Assembly (NCBI GenBank): GCA_036785705.1
Contig: JAWUZG010000015.1
Location: forward strand, 1,178,001-1,242,000
From: Acanthornis magna
Lineage: Eukaryota > Chordata > Aves > Passeriformes > Acanthizidae
Direction: 5' to 3'
DNA: 64,000 nt
Both the position numbers and the translations under genes were made by a program. This document shows positions 49,011 through 60,700 of this stretch, in pieces. The notes beneath the pieces were generated by a model that was not told the DNA's origin, did not search any database, and worked only from the letters and a program-made list of their open reading frames with translations. Numbering within the stretch: position 1 is the first letter of the stretch; each line of letters begins with the position of its first letter.

Positions 49011-50831
49011 AGCTGGAGACAGGCTGAGATTCTGTGAAACTCCTGGAAAGCTCCTGACTAAAAAATTTGCCTTGAGAAGGGATTGAGAGGTCTTCAGGTC
49101 ACCTTGGCCAAACTTTCTGTTGGTTAATCTGCCTCTTAAAGCACCAGAGGCTGTTCATCCCTGTGCTGTGCTGAAGTGGCCTCCAACACCCACCTCTTCC
49201 TGAGAGCATTTCCCCCCACATGGGCACCACCCAGACGCAGTGGCCATCACAGCCCCACCTCAGAGCACTTCTCCCATCTTCAGGTGATTCCTGGGGCTCT
49301 TCTCCAGGCACCCTCCCCTCTCCAGGAGCCTTTGAACGCCCCAGGGTTGGTGCACAAACAAGCCCAGCCCGACTGCTCCCCTGCTGAAACTCCCAGGGAC
49401 CGCACTGTGAGCAGATAAGAACTGATTTGGAACAAATTGATTTCTTATCAGTTGGAGGTCCGATTTTGTGGTCTGATACTTTCTCTGGCAGCAACTGTAC
49501 GGAAATACCGGGACAGCTTAGGGGCTGTGGTGGCACTCAAAACAAACAGGGATGGCAGAACTGGGTCTGCTGGAGGAAGACATAAATGAAATTCACCTTC
49601 CAGCATTCACTGCAAGTGAAGCTAATCTGCATTTCTTATACCAAGCAAAGGCTACAGCTCAGATGCTAATTTTATCTTGCTGGCTTTGTAGTGTCCTTGA
49701 TCTTCAAGAGAATTCAAAATAACATGGAGCAAATGTATAACTAAGTCATTTTAAAGAAGGAACTGCAAAGTGCATAACTCTGCTCAAGGGGAAACAGCTT
49801 CTCTGCTAAACACGGAGTATGAAATCAGCTCATGCTGGCAGACTGAACAAATGGGCTCTTTACTCCTCATCCTCACAGCAGGACTCTTAGGGGAGACCAG
49901 GGAGCTCATTCTCCATCTGCCCTACAAACCCATCCCGGCGGGAATGTGCAGGGAGGCCAAGCCCACCCTCTCCTCCTCGTGGCTGGTGACAGATTGTGAC
50001 AGATTGTGAGCCTGCCCCGACGCAGCTTCATTCCATCTCCTCGTTTGGCATCACCTGGAAGAGGAGATCAGCACCTTCCCCTGCACTGCTGCCCTGGAAG
50101 TGACACGAAGTTTAAGGCTGTCCAAGTGCTCAGTGTGCCAAGAGCTGAGCCAAGCCCTTTGCTGAGCAGATTCGGGAGATTGGTGACTCCAGGAGCACTC
50201 TGTGACAAACACTCAGACCTTGCTCCCAGGGCAGGGCCTGCCACCAAGGAATACTGAGCCATTCCCCATGGAAAGCAGGTGCTCCCTGCCAGGCTGCTCT
50301 CCAGCCAAGGGCTCGCTCATCCTCACCCCAAATGCCAGGATCCAGGGGAGCTGGGGAAGAGCCTGGTGTGCCAAGCAGCAGTTTCAAATCCCTTCCCAGG
50401 AGCAGCCACAACTCTCCCAGCATCATCTCTGAATTATCCTGTCCCAGGCAGAGCTGGCTGGCAGGGAGGGAAAAGGAGATTTCTTTTTCTTGTCTTTCGC
50501 TGGTACCAGACTGCAGAGAAGTCCCTCTTTCCAGGTGGGAGTGCAGGGTGCTGGAGTGGTGCTGCAGAGCTGTCACAGCCCCGGGAAGGGGCAGGAAGGC
50601 CCTGGGCAGACAATTCCCACAGCAAGGATGCCATAGGGCTACCAGGACATTCCCTACGTGTTATTTCCAGCTCCTACGAAGCAAAAGAGGAGAAAAATGG
50701 ATGTAAGGTCAGAGAAACACCCCCCACGGCAGGGCAGGTTCCAGAGAGCTCTTCCTGGAGGGAGGTCAGAGGAGACAGGTGGATGTTCTTTCTCACCACC
50801 CTCCATTTCCCCTCCACACTTCTTTTCAGGG
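49011..50831. other. Non-coding stretch, no gene seen
   Basis: Frames of up to 201 codons on both strands in 50.1-50.9 kb overlap and carry no domain. A small direct repeat (gacagattgt twice) lies near 49,990. Confidence 0.5.
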
Positions 50832-50928
50832 CAATGGTGGAATTCCTGGGGTGTCTGTGCAGGGCCAGCAGTTGGACTGGATGATCCCTGTGGGTCTCTT
50901 CCAGCTCGGGACATTCTGTGATTCTGTG
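50832..50928 (+). repeat. CR1 LINE 3' end (subfamily B), plus
   Basis: 'ctgtgcagggccagcagttg', 'gatgatccctgtgggtctct', and a two-unit octamer end 'acattctgtgattctgtg'. Confidence 0.9.
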
Positions 50929-51956
50929 AGGTTATTTGGCCGTCACCCTCCCTGCCCAGCCAGGGCCAAAGCCTCCCAGCCTCATCACATCTGCTCCTTA
51001 AGGACTGGTCAGGGCACGACCTCGGGAAGGTGAATACAAGGAAGGATTTAACCTGCTGGCACCACAGCCTGATCTCCCTGCAGGGCTGAAGCCATCAGCT
51101 GCAGGCAGTGCGAGCAGGACATGTGCCAGGGAGTTTAGACTTTGCTCCCTGTATTTTTTCTTCACCTGGAGACAGACAAAGTGAAAACAAGAAGGCTGGA
51201 GAAGCAGCTGAATTGAAAATAAGAAATGAGTGGAGGTATTTGTTTCCTTTGCTTGGATTTAACACTCCTTGGAGTAAGTGAGAAGCAGATGCTCTGATCC
51301 TGAGCTCCTGGTGCCAGCTCCCTGCTCTGCCCTGGAGCTGTTCCTGTGACCCCCTGCCCATGGCCTGGGACCCTGCACACAAATGCTGAAGGTGAACCAT
51401 GAGAGGTGCTGAACTTTTCTCTTTTTTGAGCACATTTGGCCTCCAACCCCTTTCTCCACCCTCTCTGTGCTCTCATTAAGTGTTTCCCTTATTTTCAGAG
51501 CAGGTGCTCGCTCCCATTCTTAATGAACCTCTCTGCTCACTTGTAAACAAGCCCTTTATTAGCTCCACAAGCATGTGCTTGTTTCTATTTATACCTTTTC
51601 CATATCAATATTTGAAAGCACACTCCCCTACGCTGCATTCCTTCTCCGTGCCTTTTTCATCCCTGCTGCCTCTTTCCCGCCTCTTCTCTCTCTCCCAGGT
51701 TCATCCAGGCTGATTTAAACCAAACCTAGATTTTTTCCCATTTCCTTTGTTGGCCTGAATTAAATAATTGGGACCTTCGTTTCTGAATGTTTTGCATTCA
51801 AAAGATTGTTCCATGTCCCAGTAGAGGTGTCATCCTTTCCATGAACTGGAAATTGGTGGGAAGTGAACACCTAAATCCTCCAGGCAGATTTCTGAGTGTC
51901 TGCTGTCCACCTGGCCTTGGAGAGAGCTACACACCTCCTCATTTATTGGATTTACA
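50929..51956. other. Non-coding stretch, no gene seen
   Basis: Unique sequence. 51.47-51.75 kb is pyrimidine-rich. Confidence 0.55.
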
Positions 51957-52369
51957 GGGATGGAACCCCTCTCCTATGAGGAAAGGCTGACAGAATTGGC
52001 CTTGTTTGTTCTAGAGGAGACAAGGCTTTGGGTGATCTAATTGTGGCCTTTAGGTGCCTAAAGGGCTCCAGGAGAGCTGGAGAGGGACTGGGGTCAAGGG
52101 ATGGAGGGACAGGACACAGGGAATGGCTTCTCACTGCCAGAGGGCAGGGATGGATGGGATATTGGGAAGGAATTCTTCCCTGTGAGGGTGGGCAGGCCCT
52201 GGCACAGGTGCCCAGAGAAGCTGTGGCTGCCCCTGGATCCCTGGCAGTGTCCAAGGCCAGGCTGGACAGGGCTTGGAGCAGCCTGGGACAGTGGAAGGTG
52301 TCCCTGCCATGGCAGGGGTGGCACTGGATGAGCTTTAAGGTCTCTTCCAACCTAAACCATTCAATGACT
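51957..52369 (+). repeat. Long CR1 LINE 3' region (subfamily A), plus
   Basis: It starts 'ggatggaacccctctcctat', then 'gcctaaagggctccaggaga', the hairpin, and 'aacctaaaccattcaatgac'. It is the last CR1 tail in the window: none follows for 11.6 kb. Confidence 0.95.
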
Positions 52370-55133
52370 TCCTGCTGCTGCACCTTATATTTTAAATTCT
52401 CATCTTATTAAGGAATTAGTGTTCTGGTGTTGCGAGCTGTGAGAAGAGGAGCTCTCCCCCTCTCCGAGCAGCTGTACCCGGGGACAAGGCTTCAGCTCCT
52501 TCACCGGAGTGCTGGGAGTAGCTTTGTAATGGAAATAGGCACTTCTGGGATTTTTAACAAGCACCTGCTTTATCCCGCTGCCTAATGAGGGCCTGGACAG
52601 AAATGCAGTGAAAGCACACGAAGGTAAGACTGCCATTTAAGCTAATTAACAGCAAATTAAATTAAACTGACAAACACATATATTTTGGGCTCCTGCATCT
52701 AACAGGAGGCAATGCGGCAGAGGTTTCATTATTCACATTTCCCATCACCTGCTTCTTTTTCCCCAGCACCTTCCTCCCCAATTACCTGGGGAAGGGAAAG
52801 GGAGAAAGATACTAAAGCCAATAAGATAATTCTCATTTACATAAAAATTTTTCGGCATTGTGTTTAATAGTCTGCGAGTTACTGCAGAAGAATATATAGT
52901 CCATTCTTTAAAAAGCTCCAGTGCACTAATTGAAATTAAATTACATGGAACCCAGTGTCTGGCTCCTGCTCATTGGGAGATAATATGCAAGCCCCAGTTT
53001 TATGTGTTATTATTAATATTGATGGATGAAGCACTGTAGCCATCACAGAGACACTTCCCAGGTGCAATTCCCCTTCCTCCAGCTACAGGGGAGCACAAAC
53101 TGATGTTTTTTCCCCCATGAAAATGCCTCATTTGTTGAGGGCAGGGCTGTGCTCCCTTGGCACCCCAGCACTGCAGGTTTTGGTCCCTGCTCTCAGCACT
53201 AGCCCTGGGTGATGCCACCGCAGCCTTTCCTTCACGTTCCTTTGCATCTCTCCAGCTCCATTAATCCGTCAGGGGCACGCTGCCGCCGCAAACAAGATTT
53301 AGGGGAATTTAACACTCAGTTGGTAGGCCTGGAAAGCCATGTGTGGTGTTTCCTGGAAGAGGCAAAGCACCAGGAGCTGCTCCCCCACCTTCCCGGGGCT
53401 GCTGGGGGCTCAGGCTGTGCGGACTTTGCTCCTTGCCTTCTCCACGAGCTGCTAACAAGGGAGCCAATTAGTGCCAGTTGTGATGGGAGCACTTTTTCCA
53501 CCAGGAGCCTGGATTGAAACCTTTAATTCGTTTTGCACAGGCAGAGGCACACAAAATGTTCAAGCATGGATAAAATCCACAAGATCTGAGGGTTAAGGGT
53601 ATCCCCGTGGATTTTATTCTTTGTTTCAGACTTGCAGCTTTCACTAAAAAAAAAAAAAAAAAAAAAGGTAGAAAGAGAAAAGAAGAAGAGAAAGGTTTCT
53701 TGCTCTTTTGTTGATGGAACTAATTTTTCTCATCTAAACTAATACCAAGCCTTCTTGAGTGACTCCTGCTGAAATGGTCCCTTGGTGGCCTGGGACCTTG
53801 GAATAACGAGGTGCCAGGGTTGGACATCAGTGCTTGCTGCTGGGGACTCTGGAGCCAGCCCCTGCCATCCCTTGCCAGCCTCCAGTGTCTCCTGACATTG
53901 CCCACACAGAGCGGGAGACCCCAGGAGCTCCACGGGGCTGTTTTCCAGCTCTGTAAGATCCAGAGGGAGCAGGAGAGAGATGGAGAGCCCCTCCACCGCT
54001 GTCTCTGTCCCTGGGGCCCGGCAGGCTCTGCCAAGGAGAGCCTGGTCCTCAATTCCATCCCGTTCCAGCGTGGGAAGGACTCTGACCTGCTTCTCTGCCT
54101 CTTGCTTGGAGCTCTGCAGGGCTGAAGAGAAGACGAAATGTCTTTTCCCTCCAGGACCTGGTTTCTCAGCTGGACACAGACTTTTGCTCTGGATGATGCA
54201 GGAGAAGTCCCTGAGGCTGTGCAGGATTTACACCTCACACACCCAGGAGCCCTGTCAGTGATCCCACAACTCTGAACAGCTCCCCGGAGGGTTTGGGATG
54301 CCAAGCACAGGGACTGGCATCCTAAACCCTTCCCAGTTTCCATCCCAAGGCCAGGGAGCATCACCACTGCCTTGAAGAAGGCCAGACCCAGCTTAGATCA
54401 TTCAGTCCTGCCCTAAAGACTTAGATCTTCTGGAAGGATGAAGTTCCCTTTGAAAGGAGCCATCAAACGCTGCTCACACCCCAAGAGAAGGACTCATCTT
54501 CCACTGAGGTAAATGGGAATGCAGGCTCCCCCCGTGCTTCAGATGAGTCATAGGCAAATGTTCCTGAAACCTCCTGTCAAACAGACTTTACATTAAAGGC
54601 GGCGTCAGAAGGCAGAAAGTGTTTTTCTCAGGACATTTATTAAGTCCTGCAGCTAATTAATCCGTGCATTTACGAAAGAAATGCTTGACAATACCCAGAG
54701 TTCAGCTGAGTTCAAGGAATGAAAGAAAATATCAGATCAGGAAACGTGCACATCTCCCTTGGTCCGTAACAGATCTCCTTAGCAGCAAATCCCAGCAAGA
54801 AACGTCTCTATTTTCCCCCTCAAGTCAAATCCTTTGTGTCAAACCCTATTTTTAACTCAGCCCACTGAGCTCGAGAGGGTGAAAGCCCCGTGCAAGGACC
54901 CCGGGTTCTGCACCACTGCTTTTAATGGGAATGCACTTGGGAAAGCTCATCCAGAGCAGTTCCTGGTGGAGATGCAGAATATTGGAGTGCAGAGCAAGCA
55001 ACACAGAACTTCTTCCTCAAGCACAGCAGTTGTGCTTGGATCCCTCAGTGGTTCCTTGGGAGCCTGGCTTGTTTGCAGCTCTCCAAGACCTCTGCTTGCC
55101 AGGAAAAATTAATCCACAAACACCAGAGGTTTA
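52370..55133. promoter_or_regulatory. Non-coding; AT-rich candidate regulatory block at 52,630-53,040
   Basis: 52,630-53,040 is AT-rich and free of named repeats. It contains several homeodomain-type cores (agctaattaac, ttgaaattaaatt) and a GATA core (aagataattc). This is a candidate conserved element, by inference. The rest, to 55,133, has no gene that I can see. Confidence 0.3.
53646..53697. repeat. Poly(A) tract (21 A) plus purine-rich tail
   Basis: 21 uninterrupted A, then ggtagaaagagaaaagaaga and more purines. Confidence 0.9.
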
Positions 55134-55377
55134 TGTCCAAAAAGGAGACAGAGGAGTCCTGTAACTTTATTCATGAATAAAGGGAGAGGTCATGGGCATT
55201 TCCCATGGGGGTCTCTCAGATTGCTAGAGGACACAGCCTCTTTTTATCCTAATTTCCCATCCTGAGGTTCCCTCTCCCTTTCCCCATAGGCTGAGGTACT
55301 CGAGAGGTACAGACTGCCCTGAACACCTAATGCAGACACAGTAATATGCATCCCCCAGTGCAGACACCCTCAATACA
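55134..55377 (-). mobile_element. Probable small ERV LTR, minus orientation
   Basis: Read on the minus strand, TG...CA ends bound about 244 bases. A TATA box ggataaaaag lies at 55,241-55,250. A poly(A) signal follows within a perfect 16-base palindrome (55,166-55,181), and then a ~30-base U5-like end. The short TATA-to-poly(A) distance suits a gammaretrovirus-like LTR. No target duplication is seen, so the outer edges are uncertain. No viral genes are attached. Confidence 0.55.
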
Positions 55378-55553
55378 AACCCCCCTTTCTTCTTTTTCTT
55401 AGGCCTCTGTTCCTGTACTTTATTACCACAGTCTTGGGGGAGTCAATCAGTGGAATTCCTATGGAAATCCTTGCCATTGTTTCTTCTATCTCTCAGTATT
55501 GGCCTTATCTTACCAGTAGTTTGTTTGTAAAGACACTCCCTTATTCCTTTCAT

Positions 55554-55697
55554 GCTCTTCCCCTTTTTTAAAATGGGGATTATATTTTCTTTTTTTCCAG
55601 TCATCAGAACTTCACCTGGCTGCCACATTTTTTTAAACATGATGGATAGTGGATCAGGAACTTTGTCTGTCAGTTCCCTCCTTCTGGGAAGAGGTGA
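55554..55697 (-). pseudogene. Decayed CR1 ORF2 reverse-transcriptase fragment
   Basis: The minus-strand translation contains PLSIMFKKMWQPGEV and ENIIPILKKGK in order. This matches the CR1 reverse-transcriptase stretch near 'PLSIIFEKSW..GEVP..WK..N..P.FKKGK', recalled from the family. About 45 residues survive and similarity fades on both sides. It is the only coding part of a CR1 that I found in the window. All other copies are 3' tails. It lies about 180 bases right of the LTR and is not functional. Confidence 0.7.
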
Positions 55698-57416
55698 TGC
55701 CTGATTCCCTGAACGAGGGGAAGCTTAGCTCAGGTATTTGGATAACAGCACATGGATAACAACACATTGAGGGCAAACTGACACGGGGTGTGGAGGAGAA
55801 GGAAGAAAGAGAGACTGGAACAGGCTGGTGGTTTAAGAAACAGCCGAAATCACAAGTGCAATCCCAGAACTCAGACTCCATGGGGTGAATAGAACTGCTC
55901 CTCACCTTCTGTACCAAGCAGGATTGTACTCTACCCAATTCTTTTCCAGAGGGGAATGGGGAGTCAGATGATAATAATTGTTAGTTCCCTGGTTTTATGG
56001 GGCTTCTGTAGGTCCAGTAGTTTTATAGGTGTGAAGTGCAACTGTTTTGCTCATTTCTTTTGTCAATTTTTGCCAACCATTTGCAGAGTTCTGGCTGGGC
56101 TGTGTGGGGTTCAAAAGCTGAGCAGGCATGGGGGCAGTGGGAAGGATTACAGACTGTGCCTCTTCATGCAGACACAGGCAGGGGCTCTCCATGGAGCTCC
56201 CAGTGAGGAAGGAAAAGCAAAGCCTTACTCTGATAAACTCCTCGAATTCAGCTCTGACACCACTGAGGGTTTTCCAGCTATTGAGTCTTTCCCTTTTAGC
56301 TCCCCACAAATACAGAACCACATGTAACATTTGCTTGAGGAAACACTGGCTTCCCATTCCCAGCAGCACAGTAAATGTGGCAAAGATGAATTGGAGAAGA
56401 TAGCAATCAGCAGCTGAATGGATTTAAGAATGAATTCATCCCGCCTTGCCCTGCAGAAGCTCAGGGATGCTGGCCAGCACACACACCTGGGTGTGCAGCG
56501 GGACACCCTGGGGCGAGGGGAGGCAGCTCGGGTGCCCCAGAGGTGTCAGACAGACCCTGGGGTCAGGGCTGTGGCTGTGCACGGCTGGACCTTCCAGGGT
56601 GTTATTAACACCCAGGGCTCATTTCACCTTTCCTGGCCAGCTTAGCCTGGAGCCTGGAGCATCCCAATGGCCTGAGGGCTGCCAAGGCCTTTTGCATCAG
56701 CTCTGCATAAAGACCTCAACAGATGGGGAGGTAAAGGACAGAGTGGATCTCAAATTATTCCATGTAGCCTAATTATTTCATAATAACATCTTTAATGCAT
56801 CTGAGAAGCTTGGAAGGGCTCCTTTCATGCTTAATTGCGAGGCTTTCTGAGAAAGCAATCACTGCTCAGAGGTATTTTCCAAGGATTTTTCTGTCTTTTG
56901 CCTTTGTAACATCAGTCAAGCAAACCACTATTGAGCAGTCTCTGTAGTCTGGCTGCCTTTTTAACCTCTGCTGTAAAACCTTTGGATATTATTATCCTTT
57001 CCCTATTTGTTCACGTCTTACGAGCACAGGTGCTTATTTGGGGCTTGCATTAGTGCACTCGCCCAACAAAGAGGAGACATGAAAGGGACAGGGAGAGCAG
57101 CTAAGCTGAAGGTCTCTGGGATGAGCTAGGGAGTTCTCTGATCCTGAATGAGGAGGCACTTTTGATGTGCCTTCAGCTGGCGGCGCTGGGAGGAGCAGGG
57201 CAGGGATGGTGGGGAGAGGCTGCACACAGCTCCGGCTCCTCTCGGAGGGGGGAAAGGCTCCCTCGGGCTGTGGGGACACTCCAGCCTGGGCTGCAGCTCT
57301 GCAGAGGCTCACGCTGAGCACTGGGGTGGCACCAGGTCACTGTCCCTCCCGACCGCTCCCGGGGCGGGGGAGTCGGGGCAGTCCCGGGATGGGCTCAGGT
57401 GTGGACACAGATCAGC
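55698..57416. other. Non-coding stretch, no gene seen
   Basis: Unique sequence of mixed composition. Frames up to 124 codons are unrecognised. Confidence 0.5.
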
Positions 57417-57780
57417 AAACACAGCCCCCAAAATAAACACACAGCCCCAAACAAACACACATCCACAAATGCAGCCCCAAAATAAACACACAGATCCACA
57501 AACGCAGCCCCCAAAATAAACACACAGCCCCAAACACAGATCCCCAAACACAGATCCCCAAACACAGCCCCCAAAATAAACACAGCCCCTAAAACAAACA
57601 CAGCCCTACAAACACGGATCCCCAAACACAGATCCCCTAACACAGTCCCCAAAACACAGCCCCAACAAACATAGATCCCCAAACACAGCTGCCCCAGCCA
57701 AGCACAGCCCCCAGCCAAGCACAGTCCTTCCAACCAAGCACAGCCCACTCCAGCACAGCCCCGAACAAGCACAGCCCCTG
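57416..57780. repeat. Irregular CACAGCCCC-type minisatellite
   Basis: About 365 bases built from variants of cacagcccc + aaa(ca)aa and cacagatccccaaa, with unit lengths shifting between roughly 12 and 24 bases. One strand has almost no G, the other has regular GGGG runs. The minus strand therefore yields long cysteine/glycine-rich chance frames. Confidence 0.9.
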
Positions 57781-60700
57781 CAGCTGCTGCCTGGCACCCA
57801 CAGGAGCCCCGGCCACCACAGAGCACCTGAGCCAAGGGAAAAGCAGGTTCCCCTCGTGCTCAGGTCAGCCAGCACAAGGCTGGAGGCACAGGGAGAGGGG
57901 ATGAGGGGAGCCTTGGGCAGGGCTGTGGGAGCATCCCCCAGAGAAGCAGCACATGGTGTTCTCCATCCCTCCTGCCAGAGTGGCTTCACAGACCTCCTGG
58001 GAGTAAACACACAGCAACTGTGACCTTTGGAAGGGATCTTCCACTGAGAAATAGCTCTGTCTAATCGCACAGCCATTACTGGTTTGGAATAAACACAGTG
58101 CCTCGGTGGTCAGTGGGAGTTGGGCACGGCGGCTCCAGCTTTGCTCCAGCTGTTGCTGTGGTCTGATCCCAGAGATACCCTTTGTGTGCAGGCCAGGCCC
58201 AATAGAAATAGGACTAAAGGAGACAGGGCTGCTTTGGCTTACATTTCTGGTGTCCCAAGGGACATTAATTCCCCTCCCAACCAGCTTAATTTGCCTTCAT
58301 TTTGTCTAGAACAACAGCTCATGGCTCCTCAAAGTGTTTCATGATCACTCCCCGAAGTATTTCAAGAGCCACTGCTCCAGCTGAGTCAGAAATACCTAAA
58401 GAGCCTCCCTTAAGACCTGTCCTGTTTGTTGTCCCCTCTCATCCATGCAGAGTGACCTGGGTGTGATGTTCAGCTGTGGTACCACCAAAATGGCCCTCCT
58501 TACAATACCACAGCCTCCATCACACATGGACTGTAAATCCTTCCTGGGCTACAGGTGAGAGAGGAGAGCAGAGTTCGATTTGCCCATGGGTGTTGGTCTG
58601 GATGAGGGACATCAATCTACTCCACAATTGGCTTTGCTACCTTGAATAGAATTACTTCAGTATTGCTGCAAAACTGGTGCACTGTCCTGTATTGATAGTT
58701 ATAACTCCTGTACTGTGTAGTGAGTAATTCTGATGGAGATCTTTTGGTCTAATCATTATCATCATTAATAATTTATTTTTATATAAACATATCTGGTTTG
58801 CCATCCTTAATCCTGTGGGACCAAGTTCTATAAAGGTTCAGTGGCACCTGCATAATCCTTTAAACTCCTCAGAGAAGGAGTTTAGAAAGCAAGGATGGTT
58901 CTTGCTGCACCTCGTGACTCAATAGAGGCTCTCCCTGACAAACTTTGTCTGAGGCTCCCGCTCTGCCCAGGACACTCTGGAAGAGTGGGGATGGTGGGGA
59001 TTTCCTCCTGCTGGGGTGGGGAGGAAGCAGCAGGAGTCGTGTCCCCCCTCAGATAAACCTTGTACATTTAAAATCTAACCTTGCAATAGCAAGTCAGGCA
59101 TCACTTTCCCAGCTACATCTTGTTCTGTCATTCTGCAAAGATAAAGAGCAAGACAAAAAAAAAAAAAAAAAAGGAATGAAAAGACTGACAAACCCACACT
59201 GGAAATGGCCCTTGCACAAACCCAGGAACATTTGCTCGCTCCTCAGACAGCATCAGCCTGCCATGCTGCTACAGGACACGGAGATGTCAGCACATTTAGA
59301 TTGCCTTTTGATCTGGTAAACAGGCAGCAGATCTGCTGCACGAGGTGTCTGTCACACCAAATCCTCAGCTGGCACCTGCGGCACCTTTGTGAAACTGCAC
59401 ACAGAGAGATGTGAGCGCTTCAGGCTCGTACAGATACAAGCTCAGGAAACCAAGACCTCTGGGGAGTGCTCCTTTGGGGATAAGGCCATGGGGTAGCAGT
59501 GGTTTGGATTTGCTGAGGGTCTGTCAATGTTCTTTCCATTCTCCATCACACTGGAGAGGTTTCCTGGCTGTAGGATCACAGGTCAGGCACATCCCTGGGG
59601 ACAGGCATTGCCTTCAGACACCAGACTGCTCATTCCCTGGGCTTTCCAAGGGCTGCTGCTCTAAAACCCAATGGGAAGGGGGCTTCTGCTCAGGATTTTG
59701 CCTTGTTTATCTGTTTATTTTAGCTTGGGAAGGAGACAGATTCTTCTCATTTGCACTGTGGAAAGAAAACAAACCAAGGTTCCTCCAAATCTCCATTCCA
59801 CAGGGAATGGTGTCAGTGCCAGCATTCCAGCCAAGAGCACTCAAATACACCACAAATGCCAATTCCACACCTCCTACATGACACCAACACCACTGCCCTA
59901 AAGCAGGAGTGGGGAGCTGTGCCAGACTTTGAACTGTCAGCCACGACCTCAAGACCTCTCATGTTCAGGAGAAGCTTCCCATACTCTCAAGGAAAACTCA
60001 CCTGGCATGATTTTGTTGGTTCTGTCAGCATCACCCTGACACTCACACATTGCCCAGAAGCTGAGATAGGACAAGCGGCAGAATTAGACATAAAGGCATG
60101 AACACATTTATTATGTGTTAAATCAAAGCATTCCATCATGCGGCCTGAAATATTTACATCAGAGGGAGCTCAGATTAGAAGTGAGGCAGCAAAGATTTTG
60201 GCCACTGGACTACCACAAAGGGCCACCATTGCTGGTGTTTCCACAGCAGATTTCCACAGCCAGGTCTCGTTGTCTTTGTTGTAACTCTGCAGTCAAAGCA
60301 TTTTGCATGGACTCTTTTCCTACAAGTCCATCAGGGGCTTTGCTGGCCCAGCTCCAGGAGAGGAGAGCCACCAGATCTGCTTTAGTTGAACACATGGCTG
60401 AGCGGATCTGTGCAAAGCTCCCCACTTACATCGGTGTCATCCTCCACCTTGATAACAACTAAAAATAAAGTGCTGCAATAATCAGCTAGATTGACTAAGA
60501 CAGATGCTGCTTTTAACATGTGTACTGTAATTAACTTACAGAGGGCTAGAAAGCTCCATCTCAGCCTCTTCCCACAGTGGAGGAAGTTTGCCTTTCTAAT
60601 AATAGGAGCTGGTAACACGTGTTGAATTATAAAGTAATGAAAGTTGGTTTTGGCAGGAACAATCCAGATTTGTCGTGCTTCCATTTAATTTCCAAGTCTG

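Noticed and set aside
53025..53040. 16-base match to the miR-143 mature sequence (gatgaagcactgtagc)
   Set aside because: No complementary arm within 60 bases on either side, so no miRNA hairpin. Taken as coincidence.
57309..57835. Cysteine-rich minus-strand frames (80 and 146 codons)
   Set aside because: Translation artefact of the CACAGCCCC array.
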